Shown here: positions 1 through 10,059 of the stretch, in pieces
Position numbering within the stretch: position 1 is the first letter of the stretch
Layout of the letters: the number at the start of each line of letters is the position of its first letter
DNA from: Lycium barbarum
Lineage: Eukaryota > Streptophyta > Magnoliopsida > Solanales > Solanaceae
DNA length: 64,000 nucleotides
Assembly (NCBI RefSeq): GCF_019175385.1
Contig: NC_083346.1
Coordinates: 91,084,333 to 91,148,332 of the forward strand
Direction of reading: 5' to 3'
The notes under the pieces: model-generated
Databases searched by the model: none
What the model was told of the DNA's origin: nothing
Seen by the model: only the letters and a program-made list of their open reading frames with translations
Translations under genes and position numbers: made by a program

Positions 1-1245
1 ACGGGAGCAGATAACATAGTCACACCGGACAGAGCAGTGGTTGTGGCTGCTATGCTATCGAGGTGCCCAATGAACTTGGGTGATTTGATCAGTAGGGCCA
101 TTCGGGCAGGCGTACCACAGGAGGCGACAACCTTGATATTCGCGTGCCTTATCTCATAGTTGTGTAGGTTGGCCCAGGTGAGGCACATTGATACATTTGT
201 AGCTACTCTCTCCGTAACAAAGGTGTGCGACATCACACGGAGTATGGATGAGACCCTCCGTACATCTCAGGCCACCAGTACTTCATTGCTAGAGCTCATG
301 GGTGAGCAGGCTGAGCATGTCACGGATTCAGTACCACAGGGCACATTGGATATAGGCACAGAAGGATTGTCCACCACAGAGGCCTCCATACCATCTGTAG
401 CTGATGCCACCCCTTCTTCTGAGGCACCACCTTGGCCTGCTGTTCTATCTGCATCTCCTATTCCTCCGTCAGCCGCAACATCAGCTTTCGAGGATCTCTT
501 TGTCCTCAACAGAGCCAACTTCAGAGAGTTTGCAATCAAGGCAGAGCGTGCTGATCAGCAAGTGACTCGGATATTGCAGCAGTTTGGTAGGTTCGTCCAG
601 AAAGAGATTGCACCGAAGTTGGAGCCTCTTCAGGAGGCTATGGAGAGGCATCATGCTAGATTCAATGTCCGACTTGACAATTTGGAGATGCGGATACTCA
701 CTATTGAGAAGAAGAGTGAGTCTGGTACTTTGGGAGATTTGAAGACCGAGCTTGACCAGCTCTAAGCTGAGATTGCGGCCCTTCGGACAAGAGAGCAGGT
801 TATTGTGGATGACCCGACACCATCTGCACCAGTCGCCAGAATTTCCGATTTGATCAGAGTAGTTGACTTGGTGACTAAGGATGAGCCCCGGGAAAGTCGC
901 AAGTGAAAGAGGCCTGTCACATTGGCTGATGATGATGATGAGGAGGAGGATAATGAAGATGAAGAACTCGAGCCTCAGGACTGTATTCGGTAGTCACGCC
1001 TGGACATGAGGTTCACCGACGCATCTTCCAGCACTAGTGTTATCCCAGTGCCAGTCAAGCCGATCACGATAGCTCCTCAGGACCTGCAACCACAGAGCTA
1101 GTTAGCTCCACCGCTTCAGTCCAACGAGCCAGCAGCAGAGAGGGCCCCCATTCAGACTGCTGCGGGGAGGCACCTCAGCAGCAAAAACAGGATTAGAGTA
1201 TTTCAGGTCGGCACCACCACTATGGGGTGCTGGTATGATTTTTGA
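1..1245 (+). pseudogene. Decayed ORF in the 3' part of an Athila-like retrotransposon
   Basis: One reading frame (frame 1) runs from the window edge to about 1245 and is broken by in-frame stops at 157-159, 763-765, 904-906, 991-993 and 1099-1101. The longest open piece (160-765, about 201 codons) has a low-complexity Ser/Pro/Ala/Thr middle. A charged, probably coiled-coil C-terminal part follows, then a run of Asp/Glu at about 928-975. No RT, integrase or Gag motif is visible. It lies upstream of a polypurine tract and LTR, the place where Athila-type elements carry an extra or envelope-like ORF, and it resembles the plant-transposon proteins of unknown function often annotated in nightshades. 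Family assignment is inference; the decay is seen directly. Confidence 0.45.
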
Positions 1246-2677
1246 TGCATTGGGGACATTGCATCTTCTTTTTGCTGGGGGTGGGGTAACCTGATGTACT
1301 TTTCAGTATTTATATTTGTTTTATGGATTAAAGTAATTGTGACTTCATGGTTGTTGCATTTTGAACTTATGGCATGGATTTTGGATGAAAAAGGATATTT
1401 ATGATGTGTTTTATGGATTGATTTGAAATTGACCCCTCCAAAATTTTATTGCGTATCTCAGGTTGTAATGAACTGACATGTATGGTTCTTTTGTGACATC
1501 ATAGATATTAGAGTGTGTATGAATTGAGTGTTCAAATCCTTATGCCATTGTTAGTGTGAGAATTTCTTGTGTTCATTGTTAGCATATGTGGATCTAGAAC
1601 TTGCCTGGTAGGTCGTGCTATATTGCTTAGGATAGTCGGTTGTGAAGTGATCATAGGCTTTCCTTCTGAATAGTCACGTCAGCCTTAAAAAGCCCAAAAC
1701 CTGTTCTATATAAATATCATTAGTTCCCACGTTGAGCCTTTGACTTTGTCTCTTGATTAGCTGTAACAAACCTTTTTCCTATTTCATGAATTCATTCCGT
1801 CTCTGCACCCATTCCCTTCTTGACACTACTAGAGAAAAGAGGCAAATCGCCTAAGCTGGGGGTGGTATATGTGTGAAGTAAAGGCCAAGAGCCTAAAGCT
1901 GGGGGTGTGTGAGTTGCATAATCAAGGACTAGATGTGATAGCAGATTAAATTTGAGAAAAGTTTATAAAAAAAAAAAAACAAACAAAAAAAGAATTTCAT
2001 GTACATATGTGTATGTATATATATATATAGTTTTATAACAATAATAATATTGTCTCATAAAAAGAGTGTAAATTCTAGTAAGAGTAAAATCACATCTTAG
2101 TCATGAGTTGAAGAATGAATAGATTGGGCATGAGAAGAAAGGTCAAATTCTATAGTGTCGAGGAGGATGAGTCACTAATTCCTAAATGAGTATCCTACCC
2201 GTCCCCTAGCCTACATTACAACCCAAGAACAAGTCCTATAGTGATCACAACTGAACCATCCGAAAGTGTTAGGTATTGAAATTAAAGGCAAGCATATGGT
2301 ATCTGCACTTGTAAATCATGACCTTCTTTGTGAGCGCGAGTGCTTTCTATTCTCATCCATCCTTGTCCCGATTCTTATTGAAAAATTGTGTGTGGGACAT
2401 TCTCCAAGCTAAGTGAGGGCATAATGGTGAAAACTCGCACGCATAAATGCTTCTAATAATGTGATGTCATCAATTGAAGCGTCAAGGTCAATTCGAACAA
2501 GTTGTTTTGAAAGAACCCTGTTTGGGAATGATGAAAGAGGGAGTTGATTTGAAAAATGCACATGCCGGTAGCGATGAGCAAACACCATTGTAGTCACTTT
2601 TACTTTATTTTTAGCATAGTTGCAATTTTGTTTTCTGGTTGTTTTGGCTGACTTGCTTGAGGACAAGCAAAGATCCT
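1246..2677 (+). other. 3' non-coding region of the Athila-like element
   Basis: No credible coding frame. AT-rich sequence with three G-rich runs of the form GCTGGGGGTG at about 1275, 1855 and 1903, each resembling the polypurine tract next to the LTR. An A-rich stretch lies at 1967-1990 and a short TA run near 2016-2028. GAGGACAAGCAAAGATCC at 2660-2677 is a block commonly found just before the polypurine tract in Athila/Tat elements. Confidence 0.5.
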
Positions 2678-2690
2678 AAGTTGGGGGTAT
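2678..2690 (+). promoter_or_regulatory. Polypurine tract of the Athila-like element
   Basis: AAGTTGGGGGTAT lies immediately before the TGATGTGC LTR start, in the position of the plus-strand priming site for reverse transcription. Confidence 0.6.
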
Positions 2691-2855
2691 TGATGTGCCG
2701 CGGATTTGTGGCACATTCGACGCCTTTTTACTATGAATTTTGGTTGTTTTCAAGTAATTCTGGTTCTCGTTAATATGTTTTGTTGTGTTTTAGGAAAACA
2801 ATGGCCCAAAAGCAAAACGCAAAGAACAAAAGAAAAATTGGCCAGAAATGAAGAA

Positions 2856-3146
2856 TCGACGGTCCGTCGATCAGCCGACGAACCGTCCTTTGAAGCGTCG
2901 ATAAGCTCGATTTTCCAGTGATGACAAAGTTGAAGACGACAAAGGACGGAGGCATCGACGAAGCGTCGAACTGATCAACGCTTCGTCGTTCGTGTCATCA
3001 AGCAGGATCTCTCAACAAGAGGAGAAAAAGACGAAATACTCGACGGAGCGTCGAACTGGTTGACGGCACCGTCGAATGGAACACATTGCTGAAGGTACAA
3101 AAGACGGAGAAATCGACGGATTGTCGAACGATCAACGGTCCGTCGA
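2856..3146 (+). repeat. Array of GACG...CGTC palindromes in the Athila-like LTR
   Basis: At least five imperfect palindromes built on CGACGGNNCGTCGA: 2856-2870 (TCGACGGTCCGTCGA), 2954-2969, 3040-3053, 3059-3076, 3114-3127 and 3132-3146. They lie 50-340 bp upstream of the TATA box at 3198, in the presumed U3 region. Confidence 0.75.
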
Positions 3147-3197
3147 TCTTGCTATCGGGGGCACTTTTGTCAGTTTCTGCTGTGCGTTTTTGGAGCC

Positions 3198-3206
3198 TAT
3201 TTAAAG
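3198..3206 (+). promoter_or_regulatory. TATA box of the Athila-like LTR
   Basis: TATTTAAAG lies downstream of the palindrome array and is the best promoter candidate in this LTR. Confidence 0.5.
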
Positions 3207-3382
3207 AACATTTTAGGTTTTTCTTTGCAGCAAAATTTTATGGTAACCACTTAAAAAGTCCCATTGGTGGGTGAGCATTGAATACTCCCCTTTTGGAGCT
3301 TAGTGAAGACAACAAGATTCCATTTTCCATCATCTTAATTACATTTTGTAAGCTTATGTCTCATTTATTGCTTACTACTTTT

Positions 3383-3387
3383 GAGAC
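3383..3387. repeat. Target site duplication GAGAC (left) of Tekay-1
   Basis: GAGAC at 3383-3387 is repeated exactly at 14673-14677, on the other side of the TG...CA-bounded element. Confidence 0.9.
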
Positions 3388-3690
3388 TGTTATATCCCGT
3401 GTTTTCACACGTTTGGAAAAATTCGATAAATATTGGATTCTTGAGATATAAGGTCAAATTTGATAGTTTGTTGAACATAAGGGTTATGTATGAGAGAATA
3501 AAGTCATGAAAGAGCGAGACAAGGCTAAGGGTAATTTTGGAATTTTGGAAATTAGTTTCCGGAATTACAAAATACGATCCATAAGCTATTGGGCTCAAAA
3601 ATTGAATTGAAAATGAGGCCCATTTTCTTAAGGGTGGCCGGCCACATTAGGCCTTTATTAATTTCCCATGTGATAAACTAACTAAGGGAC

Positions 3691-3704
3691 TATATTATAT
3701 ATAT
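3691..3704 (+). promoter_or_regulatory. TATA box of the Tekay-1 5' LTR
   Basis: TATATTATATATAT about 300 bp into the LTR. The same sequence lies at about 11945 in the 3' LTR. Confidence 0.5.
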
Positions 3705-4900
3705 CATTCTTATCCCTTAGAAGACTTGAGAAAGAACAAAGTAAAACAAGAGTAAAAGAGAAGAGACCATTCGGGTTTGGCCATAGAAAAATCAACTCCA
3801 AAAATCTTGCTTCTAAAATTTTGTTCTTGTTGGATTCCTACTAAAGTGAGTGCCCTTTTCAACTTGGTGTAGTTGGTTTGGAGAAAGGAGACCTTATTTC
3901 ATCAAAGTGAACACAAGTTCAAGTGAAGAAGACTTGAGGAAAAGGTGAGAATTTATTCCTTATTCTTGTGATATAAAGTCTTGTTTGTATTGTAGCCTAT
4001 AGAAATGTGTTGATTGTATGGAAAAATGGAAGTTTGTAAAGTGGGTTTGGAATATGATGTGTAGCCGTGTGTATGTATGAATTGTATAGCTATAATGTGT
4101 TGAATTCATGTTATATTCTAGTTATGGTTGTGATGAAATGCATATGGGAATTGGAAGTGAAATGAATTTGGTTGAAGTTGATGAATTGAGCATATGGCCG
4201 TAGGATATGTGGACTTGGAATGGTAATGAATTAAGTTGTTTAGTATGTTAGTGTGTTATTGTGATGTTTACAATGTAAATGAAGGTAGAATGATATAAGT
4301 TAGTATTGAAATGGAATGTAGAAGCTTATGTCGTTTTAGTACGATCTTACGACATTGCGAAAATGAAGTTGTTAGGTTGCAAGTCATGATGATTATTGAT
4401 GAATTTGGAAGATGAAAACATGTCATGAATATGTATGCCAAAGATTAGAAGTTTTGAATGAGTTATGACTTCGGCGGAAAGTTCATATATTATGTATATC
4501 GTGTGTATAATTTAAGGAAACGATATGAAACGCTTCTAAACTATGTTGTGATGATCTAGTTTGATAATGAATGTGAAATCATTGAAATTGGTTTGGAAAT
4601 TGAAGTTGAAATGAAGGTAATGGCATTATGTCGGCAAGTAGAACTAGTGTTGCCATACTGTGTTTCTAGTGTTTTATGTTGATGTTGATGTTGTTGTTTG
4701 GGTTGTTGTTGATGATTGTGAGCCGAGTTGAGTTCTCGGGGGTGCTATATGTATAGGGGAAGTGCTGCCGAAATTTCGGTAGACAAATATGAGTTGAATT
4801 GAATTTGTAGCATCTATAACTTACAATTGGTAAACTTGACCATTTGCAGATTTTTGACGAAACGGGAAGAGTGTTTGGAAAGGCGTAAGGAGCTTGAAAG

Positions 4901-5926
4901 GTATGTAAAGCTACCCCGATCCTTCTTTTGGCATGTCTAAGTGTTTTAGGATCGGATTCGGGCCTCAAAAGACCTTCTTGGCCATCGGAATCCGTAAGAG
5001 AAAATCTCAGTTTTTCCTTCAGTAGAATTGAACCATTTTGATATGCTTTTCCTGAAATTATGCAAACTTTCTCTAAACTCCTTGAAAAGCTATAGAATGT
5101 CCGTAGAACCTTTATAGGTGACCCCATAAGCTTAAAGGGCGTAATTTGAGCCCACCGCCTTGCTTGTTCCGAGGTGGGCCCGCTATTCCCGGTTTTACCC
5201 TTAATGTACTAAAGTCCCCTTTTTGAATGATTTTTGAAAGGAATGTTTCGACTGCCCTTTTAATTACCTAACTAATATGGTTTTAAATATTTCATTAAGT
5301 CTGATAAATTGTTTTGATACTCGCAACTCATTTACTATGATTCCTTCCGACTTCATCGGATCGGTTTGTCTTTGATATGCCTCATTGAGTCTATGGAAAC
5401 ATTTATGATATTTTACTTGCATTAGTTTCTCACGACTCTATTCGTGGATGCCCTAATGTTTCCCACACTGAGCCCGGGCCAGGATATGTTGTCAAGCGTA
5501 ATCCCCTGCATTGTTCGCCGTGCCTCGATGTGAGGGGGCAGGTATACGCGTACATGGGTTTGTGGAGTATGCTGTGCCATGTACGTTTGTTCTGATATGA
5601 TTTACTATGGCCATCTGATATGACATAATATGTTACGGGGTTATGCCCCTATTCTGATTCTTCTGTGTTGTGGCACCAGCGTCGGGAGGGTGGCCACGTT
5701 CTGTCTGCCGAGTCCCTTGGCAGGGGCCGGATTTGATATGACATATGTTCTGTACACACTTCGCATGTTTTGAAAATATATATATTTGATACCTTGTATT
5801 TTCTGTTTACTTTCTGTACATTCTATACCAGTTATGATTTTGTTTCCGCAACTCAGGCTTTACATATTCAGTACATATTTCGTACTGACCCCCTTTCCTC
5901 GGGGGCTGCGTTTTCATGCCGCGCAG
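4901..5926 (+). other. Candidate leader intron in the Tekay-1 5' LTR
   Basis: Donor GAAAG|GTATGT at 4900/4901. Branch-point-like TACTGAC has its A at 5888, 38 nt before the acceptor CGCAG|GTAC at 5926/5927. Between them, CCCCC (5889-5893) and GGGGG (5901-5905) can pair around a pyrimidine loop. An upstream stem CAGTAC/GTACTG overlaps the branch point. The length would be 1,026 nt. The same signals recur at matching places in the other Tekay-like LTRs of this window. Splicing itself is inferred. Confidence 0.5.
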
Positions 5927-6423
5927 GTACCGACGACAGGTTTGCTGATCCGTCCGCTTAGGATCTCATTCTGCTATTTTTGGAGCGCTATTGTATTCAG
6001 AGCCATCTTTTGGTATAGTCTGTCACTTCTATATATGTATATTCTCGTTCATGGGTACGGCGGGGCCCTGTCCCGTCATATGATTCTGTCGGTCTGTTTA
6101 GAGGTCTGTGGACATGTTTGTGGGTTGGGATCTTTCTGTACAGATATGTGTATGTGTTGTGTTTGGGCGATCCCCTTCGCCGCGGCGGCCGGTCCGCATA
6201 TATGTAGATGTTGCTTTGTTGGCCCTGTGAGGCCTTTGTTGGTATTTTCTGCGTGCAGGGTATTTGGGATAGTCCGTAAAACAAAGGAAACTCTGCCGAA
6301 ATTTTTCTGGAAATTATCTAAATTTAGAATAAAGCCTTGTCGGCTTCTGCCATATACTAGAATGCGTTTGAGTGCCCAGATCGGGCACTAGTCACGGCCT
6401 ACGGGGTTGGGTCGTGACAAAAG

Positions 6424-6435
6424 TGGTATCAGAGC
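6424..6435 (+). promoter_or_regulatory. Primer binding site (initiator Met-tRNA), Tekay-1
   Basis: TGGTATCAGAGC, four bases after the LTR end, is the standard sequence complementary to the 3' end of plant initiator Met-tRNA. Confidence 0.9.
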
Positions 6436-6622
6436 GGTTCGTCCTCGGAATGTCTACAGACCGTGTCTAGTAGAGTCTTGTTTATCGGTGTGTTGTGCAC
6501 CACACCTATAAACGGGAGGCTACAGGGCATTTAGGATACTACCCTTCTTTCTGTCTTAGATCGTGCGATAGAGCTGTGTTATCAGGATGATTCCTCCCTA
6601 ACGAATTGTTACATTTGCAGTT
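6436..6622 (+). other. Tekay-1 leader between primer site and Gag
   Basis: About 190 bp without a coding frame. The Gag ATG at 6623 starts a frame of MPPKK type, a basic start common in this lineage. Confidence 0.6.
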
Positions 6623-7873
6623 ATGCCTCCAAAAAAGGCGACAGCGGCCCAAAAGGCCAAGGCAGCAGCTGTGGGAGAGACTAGTCGGGCCCAGAGGGTT
6701 ACCAGGGCCCATGCTCATATTGCTCCTGTTATTTTGCCCCCGGCAGAGGGCTCTTCCACACCGCCACACGTAGAGGAGATTGGAGCAGCAGCAGCTGCAG
6801 GTCAAGGGGCGGCTCCACCGCCAGCTCCCGAGATTCCAGTACCTGAGCCTCCAGCTCCACGGCCAGGGACTGAGGATCAGACTATGAGAGAGGCAGTCCA
6901 GCTATTGACTAGACTTGTGGCAGGACAGGTTCAGGGGCACGGACTGGGAGGTGACCGGGCTTACAGGCGTGACAGTTCGAGAGCCCGTGAGTTCTTGACT
7001 TGTGGCCCTCCAGAGTTCTTCGGGACAAAGCCCGTGGAGGATCCCGAGGAGTTCATCAGGAAGATGTGGCGCACCTTACAGTTTATTAATGCTTCCGAGA
7101 CAGAGTCAGTTGCATTGGCTTCGTACCGGTTGTATGATGTAGCGGAAAATTGGTACGAGTCATGGGAGTTATCCAGAGGCGACGGCGCTCCCCCAGCAGT
7201 TTGGGATGATTTTTCTCAGGCTTTTCTTAGCCACTTTCTGCCTCCGGAGCTACGGCGAGCCAAGGCTGACAGATTCTTATTGCTGAGACAGAGGGGTTGC
7301 AGTGTTCGAGAGTATAGTATGGAGTTCGACTCATTGGCCCGATACGCACCTGCTGTGGTAGCTACTATGGCTGACAGGATGCACAGGTATATTATGGGGC
7401 TGGACCGTTATTTTGTCGACAGCTGTTTGGTATTGGCTGCTCAGCCCGGCATGGATATTGCCCGGATTCAGGCCCACGCCCAGGGCATGGAGGACCGGCA
7501 TAGGGAGCGTCAGCCTGATAGGGGCCAGGATCGGAGATAGCCCAAGAGGGCCAGATCATCTGGGTATTCTGGAGATTCTCGGGGTAGGCAGCCTCAGCAG
7601 CCGCAGCAGCCTAGCAGACATCTATCCCAGCCGGCACAGAGCGCACCTCCACAGCCTACAGGTCGCAGATTTGATAGCCCAGGTTATTCAAGAGCAGGTC
7701 AGAGCTCCAGGGCTTCAGGTTCGCGGACAGATAGGGGTTCTGGTCAGACGAGGCCACCTAGGCCTCAGTGTTCTTACTGTGGCAGATACCATCCTGGGGA
7801 GTGCTACAGAGCCACCGGTGCATGTTTTTCTTGTGGCCGTCAGGGCCATTCTGTGAGAGATTGCCCGTATAAG
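6623..7873 (+). pseudogene. gag: Tekay-1 Gag (capsid and nucleocapsid), one in-frame stop
   Basis: Gag forms the virus-like particle and binds the element RNA. The ATG at 6623 opens an Ala/Pro-rich N-terminus (about residues 1-110). A retrotransposon Gag domain follows at about residues 118-270, with the typical PPEFFG, WYESW and FLPPELRRAKADRF stretches. TAG at 7538-7540 stops the frame after 305 residues. The same frame then stays open through an Arg/Ser/Gln-rich basic linker and two zinc knuckles: CSYCGRYHPGEC at about 7771-7806 and CFSCGRQGHSVRDC at about 7828-7869. The stop therefore cuts off the RNA-binding part. The rest of Gag is well preserved, fitting a recent insertion. Confidence 0.85.
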
Positions 7874-8050
7874 GGTAGTTCGGGTGGTGCAGCGCAGCCT
7901 ACCGGATCAGCCGCCGGGTCTTCATCTTCATCAGTGGCTATGCGCCCTACGGGGCCGGGTACTTCAGCACCAGCGGGTCGCGGCAGAGGCCGTGGTGGAG
8001 CTTCTAGTACTAGCGGTCCTTCGAACCGCATCTATGCTCTGTCCAGCCGC

Positions 8051-8400
8051 CAGGATCAGGAGGCATCGCCTAATGTCGTCACAGGTACATTATTGGTTTT
8101 CTCTCGGTCTGTGTATGCATTGATTGATCCAGGTTCGACCTTGTCATATATTTCGCCTCTGGTTGCGTGTAAAATTGGTATAACATCTGAACCTATAGAG
8201 CCGTTTGAGGTAGCCACACCGATTGGGGACTTTATTGTAGCAAAACAGGTATATAAGAACTGTTCTGTAATTGTATGTGGCCGTGACACTAAGGCAGATC
8301 TGGTGGAGTTAGATATGGTCGAGTTCGATGTTATTATGGAAATGGACTGGCTAGCCTCCTGTTATGCTAATGTTGATTGCCAAAATAAGGTAGTTCGTTT
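8051..8400 (+). pseudogene. Tekay-1 aspartic protease domain
   Basis: In frame with Gag. It is a retropepsin-like fold with the active-site motif DPGST (Asp codon at 8126, residue about 502 of the polyprotein), where many retroelements have DSG/DTG. MDWL follows at 8342-8353, typical of the plant chromovirus protease tail. It would cut the polyprotein in the particle. The domain itself is open, but stops on both sides (7538 and 8666) isolate it. Confidence 0.8.
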
Positions 8401-8559
8401 CCAGTTTCCTGGGGAGCCAGTTATAGAATGGGCCGGTAATACAGCATCGCCGAAAGGTAAGTTTATTTCATACCTTATGGCAAAGAAAATGATCAGAAAG
8501 GGTTATTTGTATCATCTGGTTCGGGTACAAGACTTGACAGCAGAAACGCCGACTCTTCA

Positions 8560-9300
8560 GTCAGTTCCCGTGGTTAATGAATTTCCAGATGTGTTCCCAG
8601 AAGAGCTTCCAGGCCTTCCTCCAGAGCGGGAGATAGATTTTACTATTGATTTGCTTCCAGATACTTAGCCGATATCTATTCCCCCGTACAGAATGGCACC
8701 GGCAGAATTGAAAGAACTGAAAGAGCAGTTGAAGGATCTGTTAGAAAAAGGCTTCATTAGACCCAACACTTCGCCTTGGGGAGCCCCGGTATTATTTGTG
8801 CGTAAGAAAGACGGGTCGTTGCGTATGTGTATTGATTATCGACAGCTGAATAAGGTAACCATAAAGAATAAATACCCCCTCCCCAGAATTGACGATTTGT
8901 TTGATCAGTTGCAGGGCGCCAAGTATTTTTCGAAGATAGATCTTCGGTCTGGCTATCATCAGGTACGGGTACGGGAGGCTGATATTCCTAAGACAGCATT
9001 CCGGACCAGATATGGGCATTAAGAATTCAGAGTTATGTCTTTTGGGCTGACTAATGCTCCTGCGGTATTCATGGATCTAATGAACCGGGTATTCAGGCCA
9101 TTCTTGGATATGTTCGTAATTGTATTTATCGATGACATTCTGGTCTATTCTCGGTCCGAGGCAGAGCACGCAGGTCATCTGAGAGCGGTATTAGGGGTAC
9201 TTCGGCATCAGAAATTATATGCAAAATTTTCTAAATGTGAATTCTGGCTGGCTTCAGTGGCATTCCTGGGGCATATTATTGCAGCTGATGGTGTCCGGGT
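8560..9300 (+). pseudogene. Tekay-1 reverse transcriptase domain, two stops
   Basis: RNA-dependent DNA polymerase that copies element RNA. The linker carries FPEELPGLPPERE (about 8610-8640). TAG at 8666-8668 falls between protease and RT. The fingers/palm part follows ([16 protein letters not shown] at about 8822, [14 protein letters not shown] at about 8930). TAA at 9020-9022 stops the frame inside the palm. It resumes with [12 protein letters not shown] at 9035 and the catalytic FIDD at 9125-9136 (the YxDD box). All pieces share one frame, so only nonsense changes break it. The two stops alone rule out a complete RT from this copy. Confidence 0.9.
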
Positions 9301-9454
9301 GGATACACAGAAGATTGATGCCGTGAAAAATTGGCCCAGACCCACGACGCCCATAGAGGTACGTAGTTTCCTGGGGTTAGCAGGCTATTACAGAAGATTT
9401 GTGGAAAAGTTTGCTTCGATTTTAGCGCCTTTGACAAGGCTAACTCAGAAGGGA

Positions 9455-9900
9455 GCCAAGTTCCAGTGGACTGATGCTTGTGAACGAAGATTCCAGTTGC
9501 TGAAAGAGAAGCTGACCACAGCCCCAGTTCTGACTCTTCCAGAGGGACCCGATGGATATGTTATTTATTGTGACGCTTCTGGCGTGGGATTGGGCTGTGT
9601 ATTGATGCAGCACGGCAGAGTTATAGCTTATGCTTCTCGGCAATTGAAAAAGCATGAAAAGAATTACCCTACTCACGATCTGGAGCTTGCAGCAGTGATC
9701 CATGCCCTGAAGATATGGAGACATTATTTATATGGCGTTCATGTTGATATCTATACAGATCATAAGAGTCTCCAGTATATTTTCAGACAGAAAGAGCTTA
9801 ATTTGCGGCAGCGGAGGTGGCTGGAGCTCCTGAAAGACTATGATGTGGATATTCTGTATCATCCGGGCATGGCTAATGTTGTTGCAGATGCGCTTAGCCG
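9455..9900 (+). pseudogene. Tekay-1 RNase H domain
   Basis: Removes RNA from the RNA-DNA hybrid during reverse transcription. It is open within the 9023-10807 segment. The catalytic pattern is visible as [13 protein letters not shown] (first Asp, about 9568), [12 protein letters not shown] (Glu, about 9680-9715) and [11 protein letters not shown] (Asp, about 9752-9785), ending with VVADALSR (about 9880-9902). Only one RNase H is present, as expected for chromoviruses and unlike the Ogre/Tat elements elsewhere in the window. Confidence 0.9.
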
Positions 9901-10059
9901 GAAATCTATGGGCAGCTTGGTCGATTTACAGCCAGACAGGAGAGAGATAGTACGTGACATTCATCAGTTGGCTAATCTTGGGGTTCGTCTGGCCGATTCT
10001 GGAGGTACACGGATTTCTGTCCGAGGGGTTTCTGAATCATCTATTAAGGAAGATATCAA

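Larger units (their letters stand above)
2691..3387 (+). repeat. Athila-like 3' LTR, first part
   Basis: Starts TGATGTGC directly after the polypurine tract. It is interrupted at 3387 by Tekay-1 and resumes at 14678. The two parts together are about 1,393 bp and end ...GCGTATCA at 15373, so the ends form a short inverted repeat (TGATGTGC against TGATACGC). The 5' partner LTR and the rest of the element lie outside the window. Confidence 0.65.
3388..6419 (+). repeat. Tekay-1 5' LTR
   Basis: Starts TGTTATATCCC and ends GGGTCGTGACA, followed four bases later by the primer binding site. It holds a TATA-like region (3691-3704), a donor-like AAAG|GTATGT (4900/4901) and an acceptor-like block (5882-5926). 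Several chance ORFs are present, including a 153-codon antisense one (4666-5127). Confidence 0.95.

Noticed and set aside
4666..5127. 153-codon antisense ORF in the Tekay-1 LTR, repeated at 12920-13381
   Set aside because: Identical only because the LTRs are recent copies. Low-complexity Asn run at the end, no domain, and it spans the predicted donor.
5889..5905. CCCCC...GGGGG hairpin as a bacterial-type terminator
   Set aside because: The setting is a eukaryotic LTR, there is no U tract, and covariation fits an RNA structure around the acceptor.
5786..6391. 201-codon ORF in the Tekay-1 LTR, shorter copy at 14088-14645
   Set aside because: Lies at the LTR end over the acceptor block, no recognisable domain, composition Cys/Phe-rich as expected from chance reading.
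6424..6435. tRNA-related sequence as a tRNA gene
   Set aside because: Only the 12-base primer complement is present; no cloverleaf around it. Same at 43081-43092.
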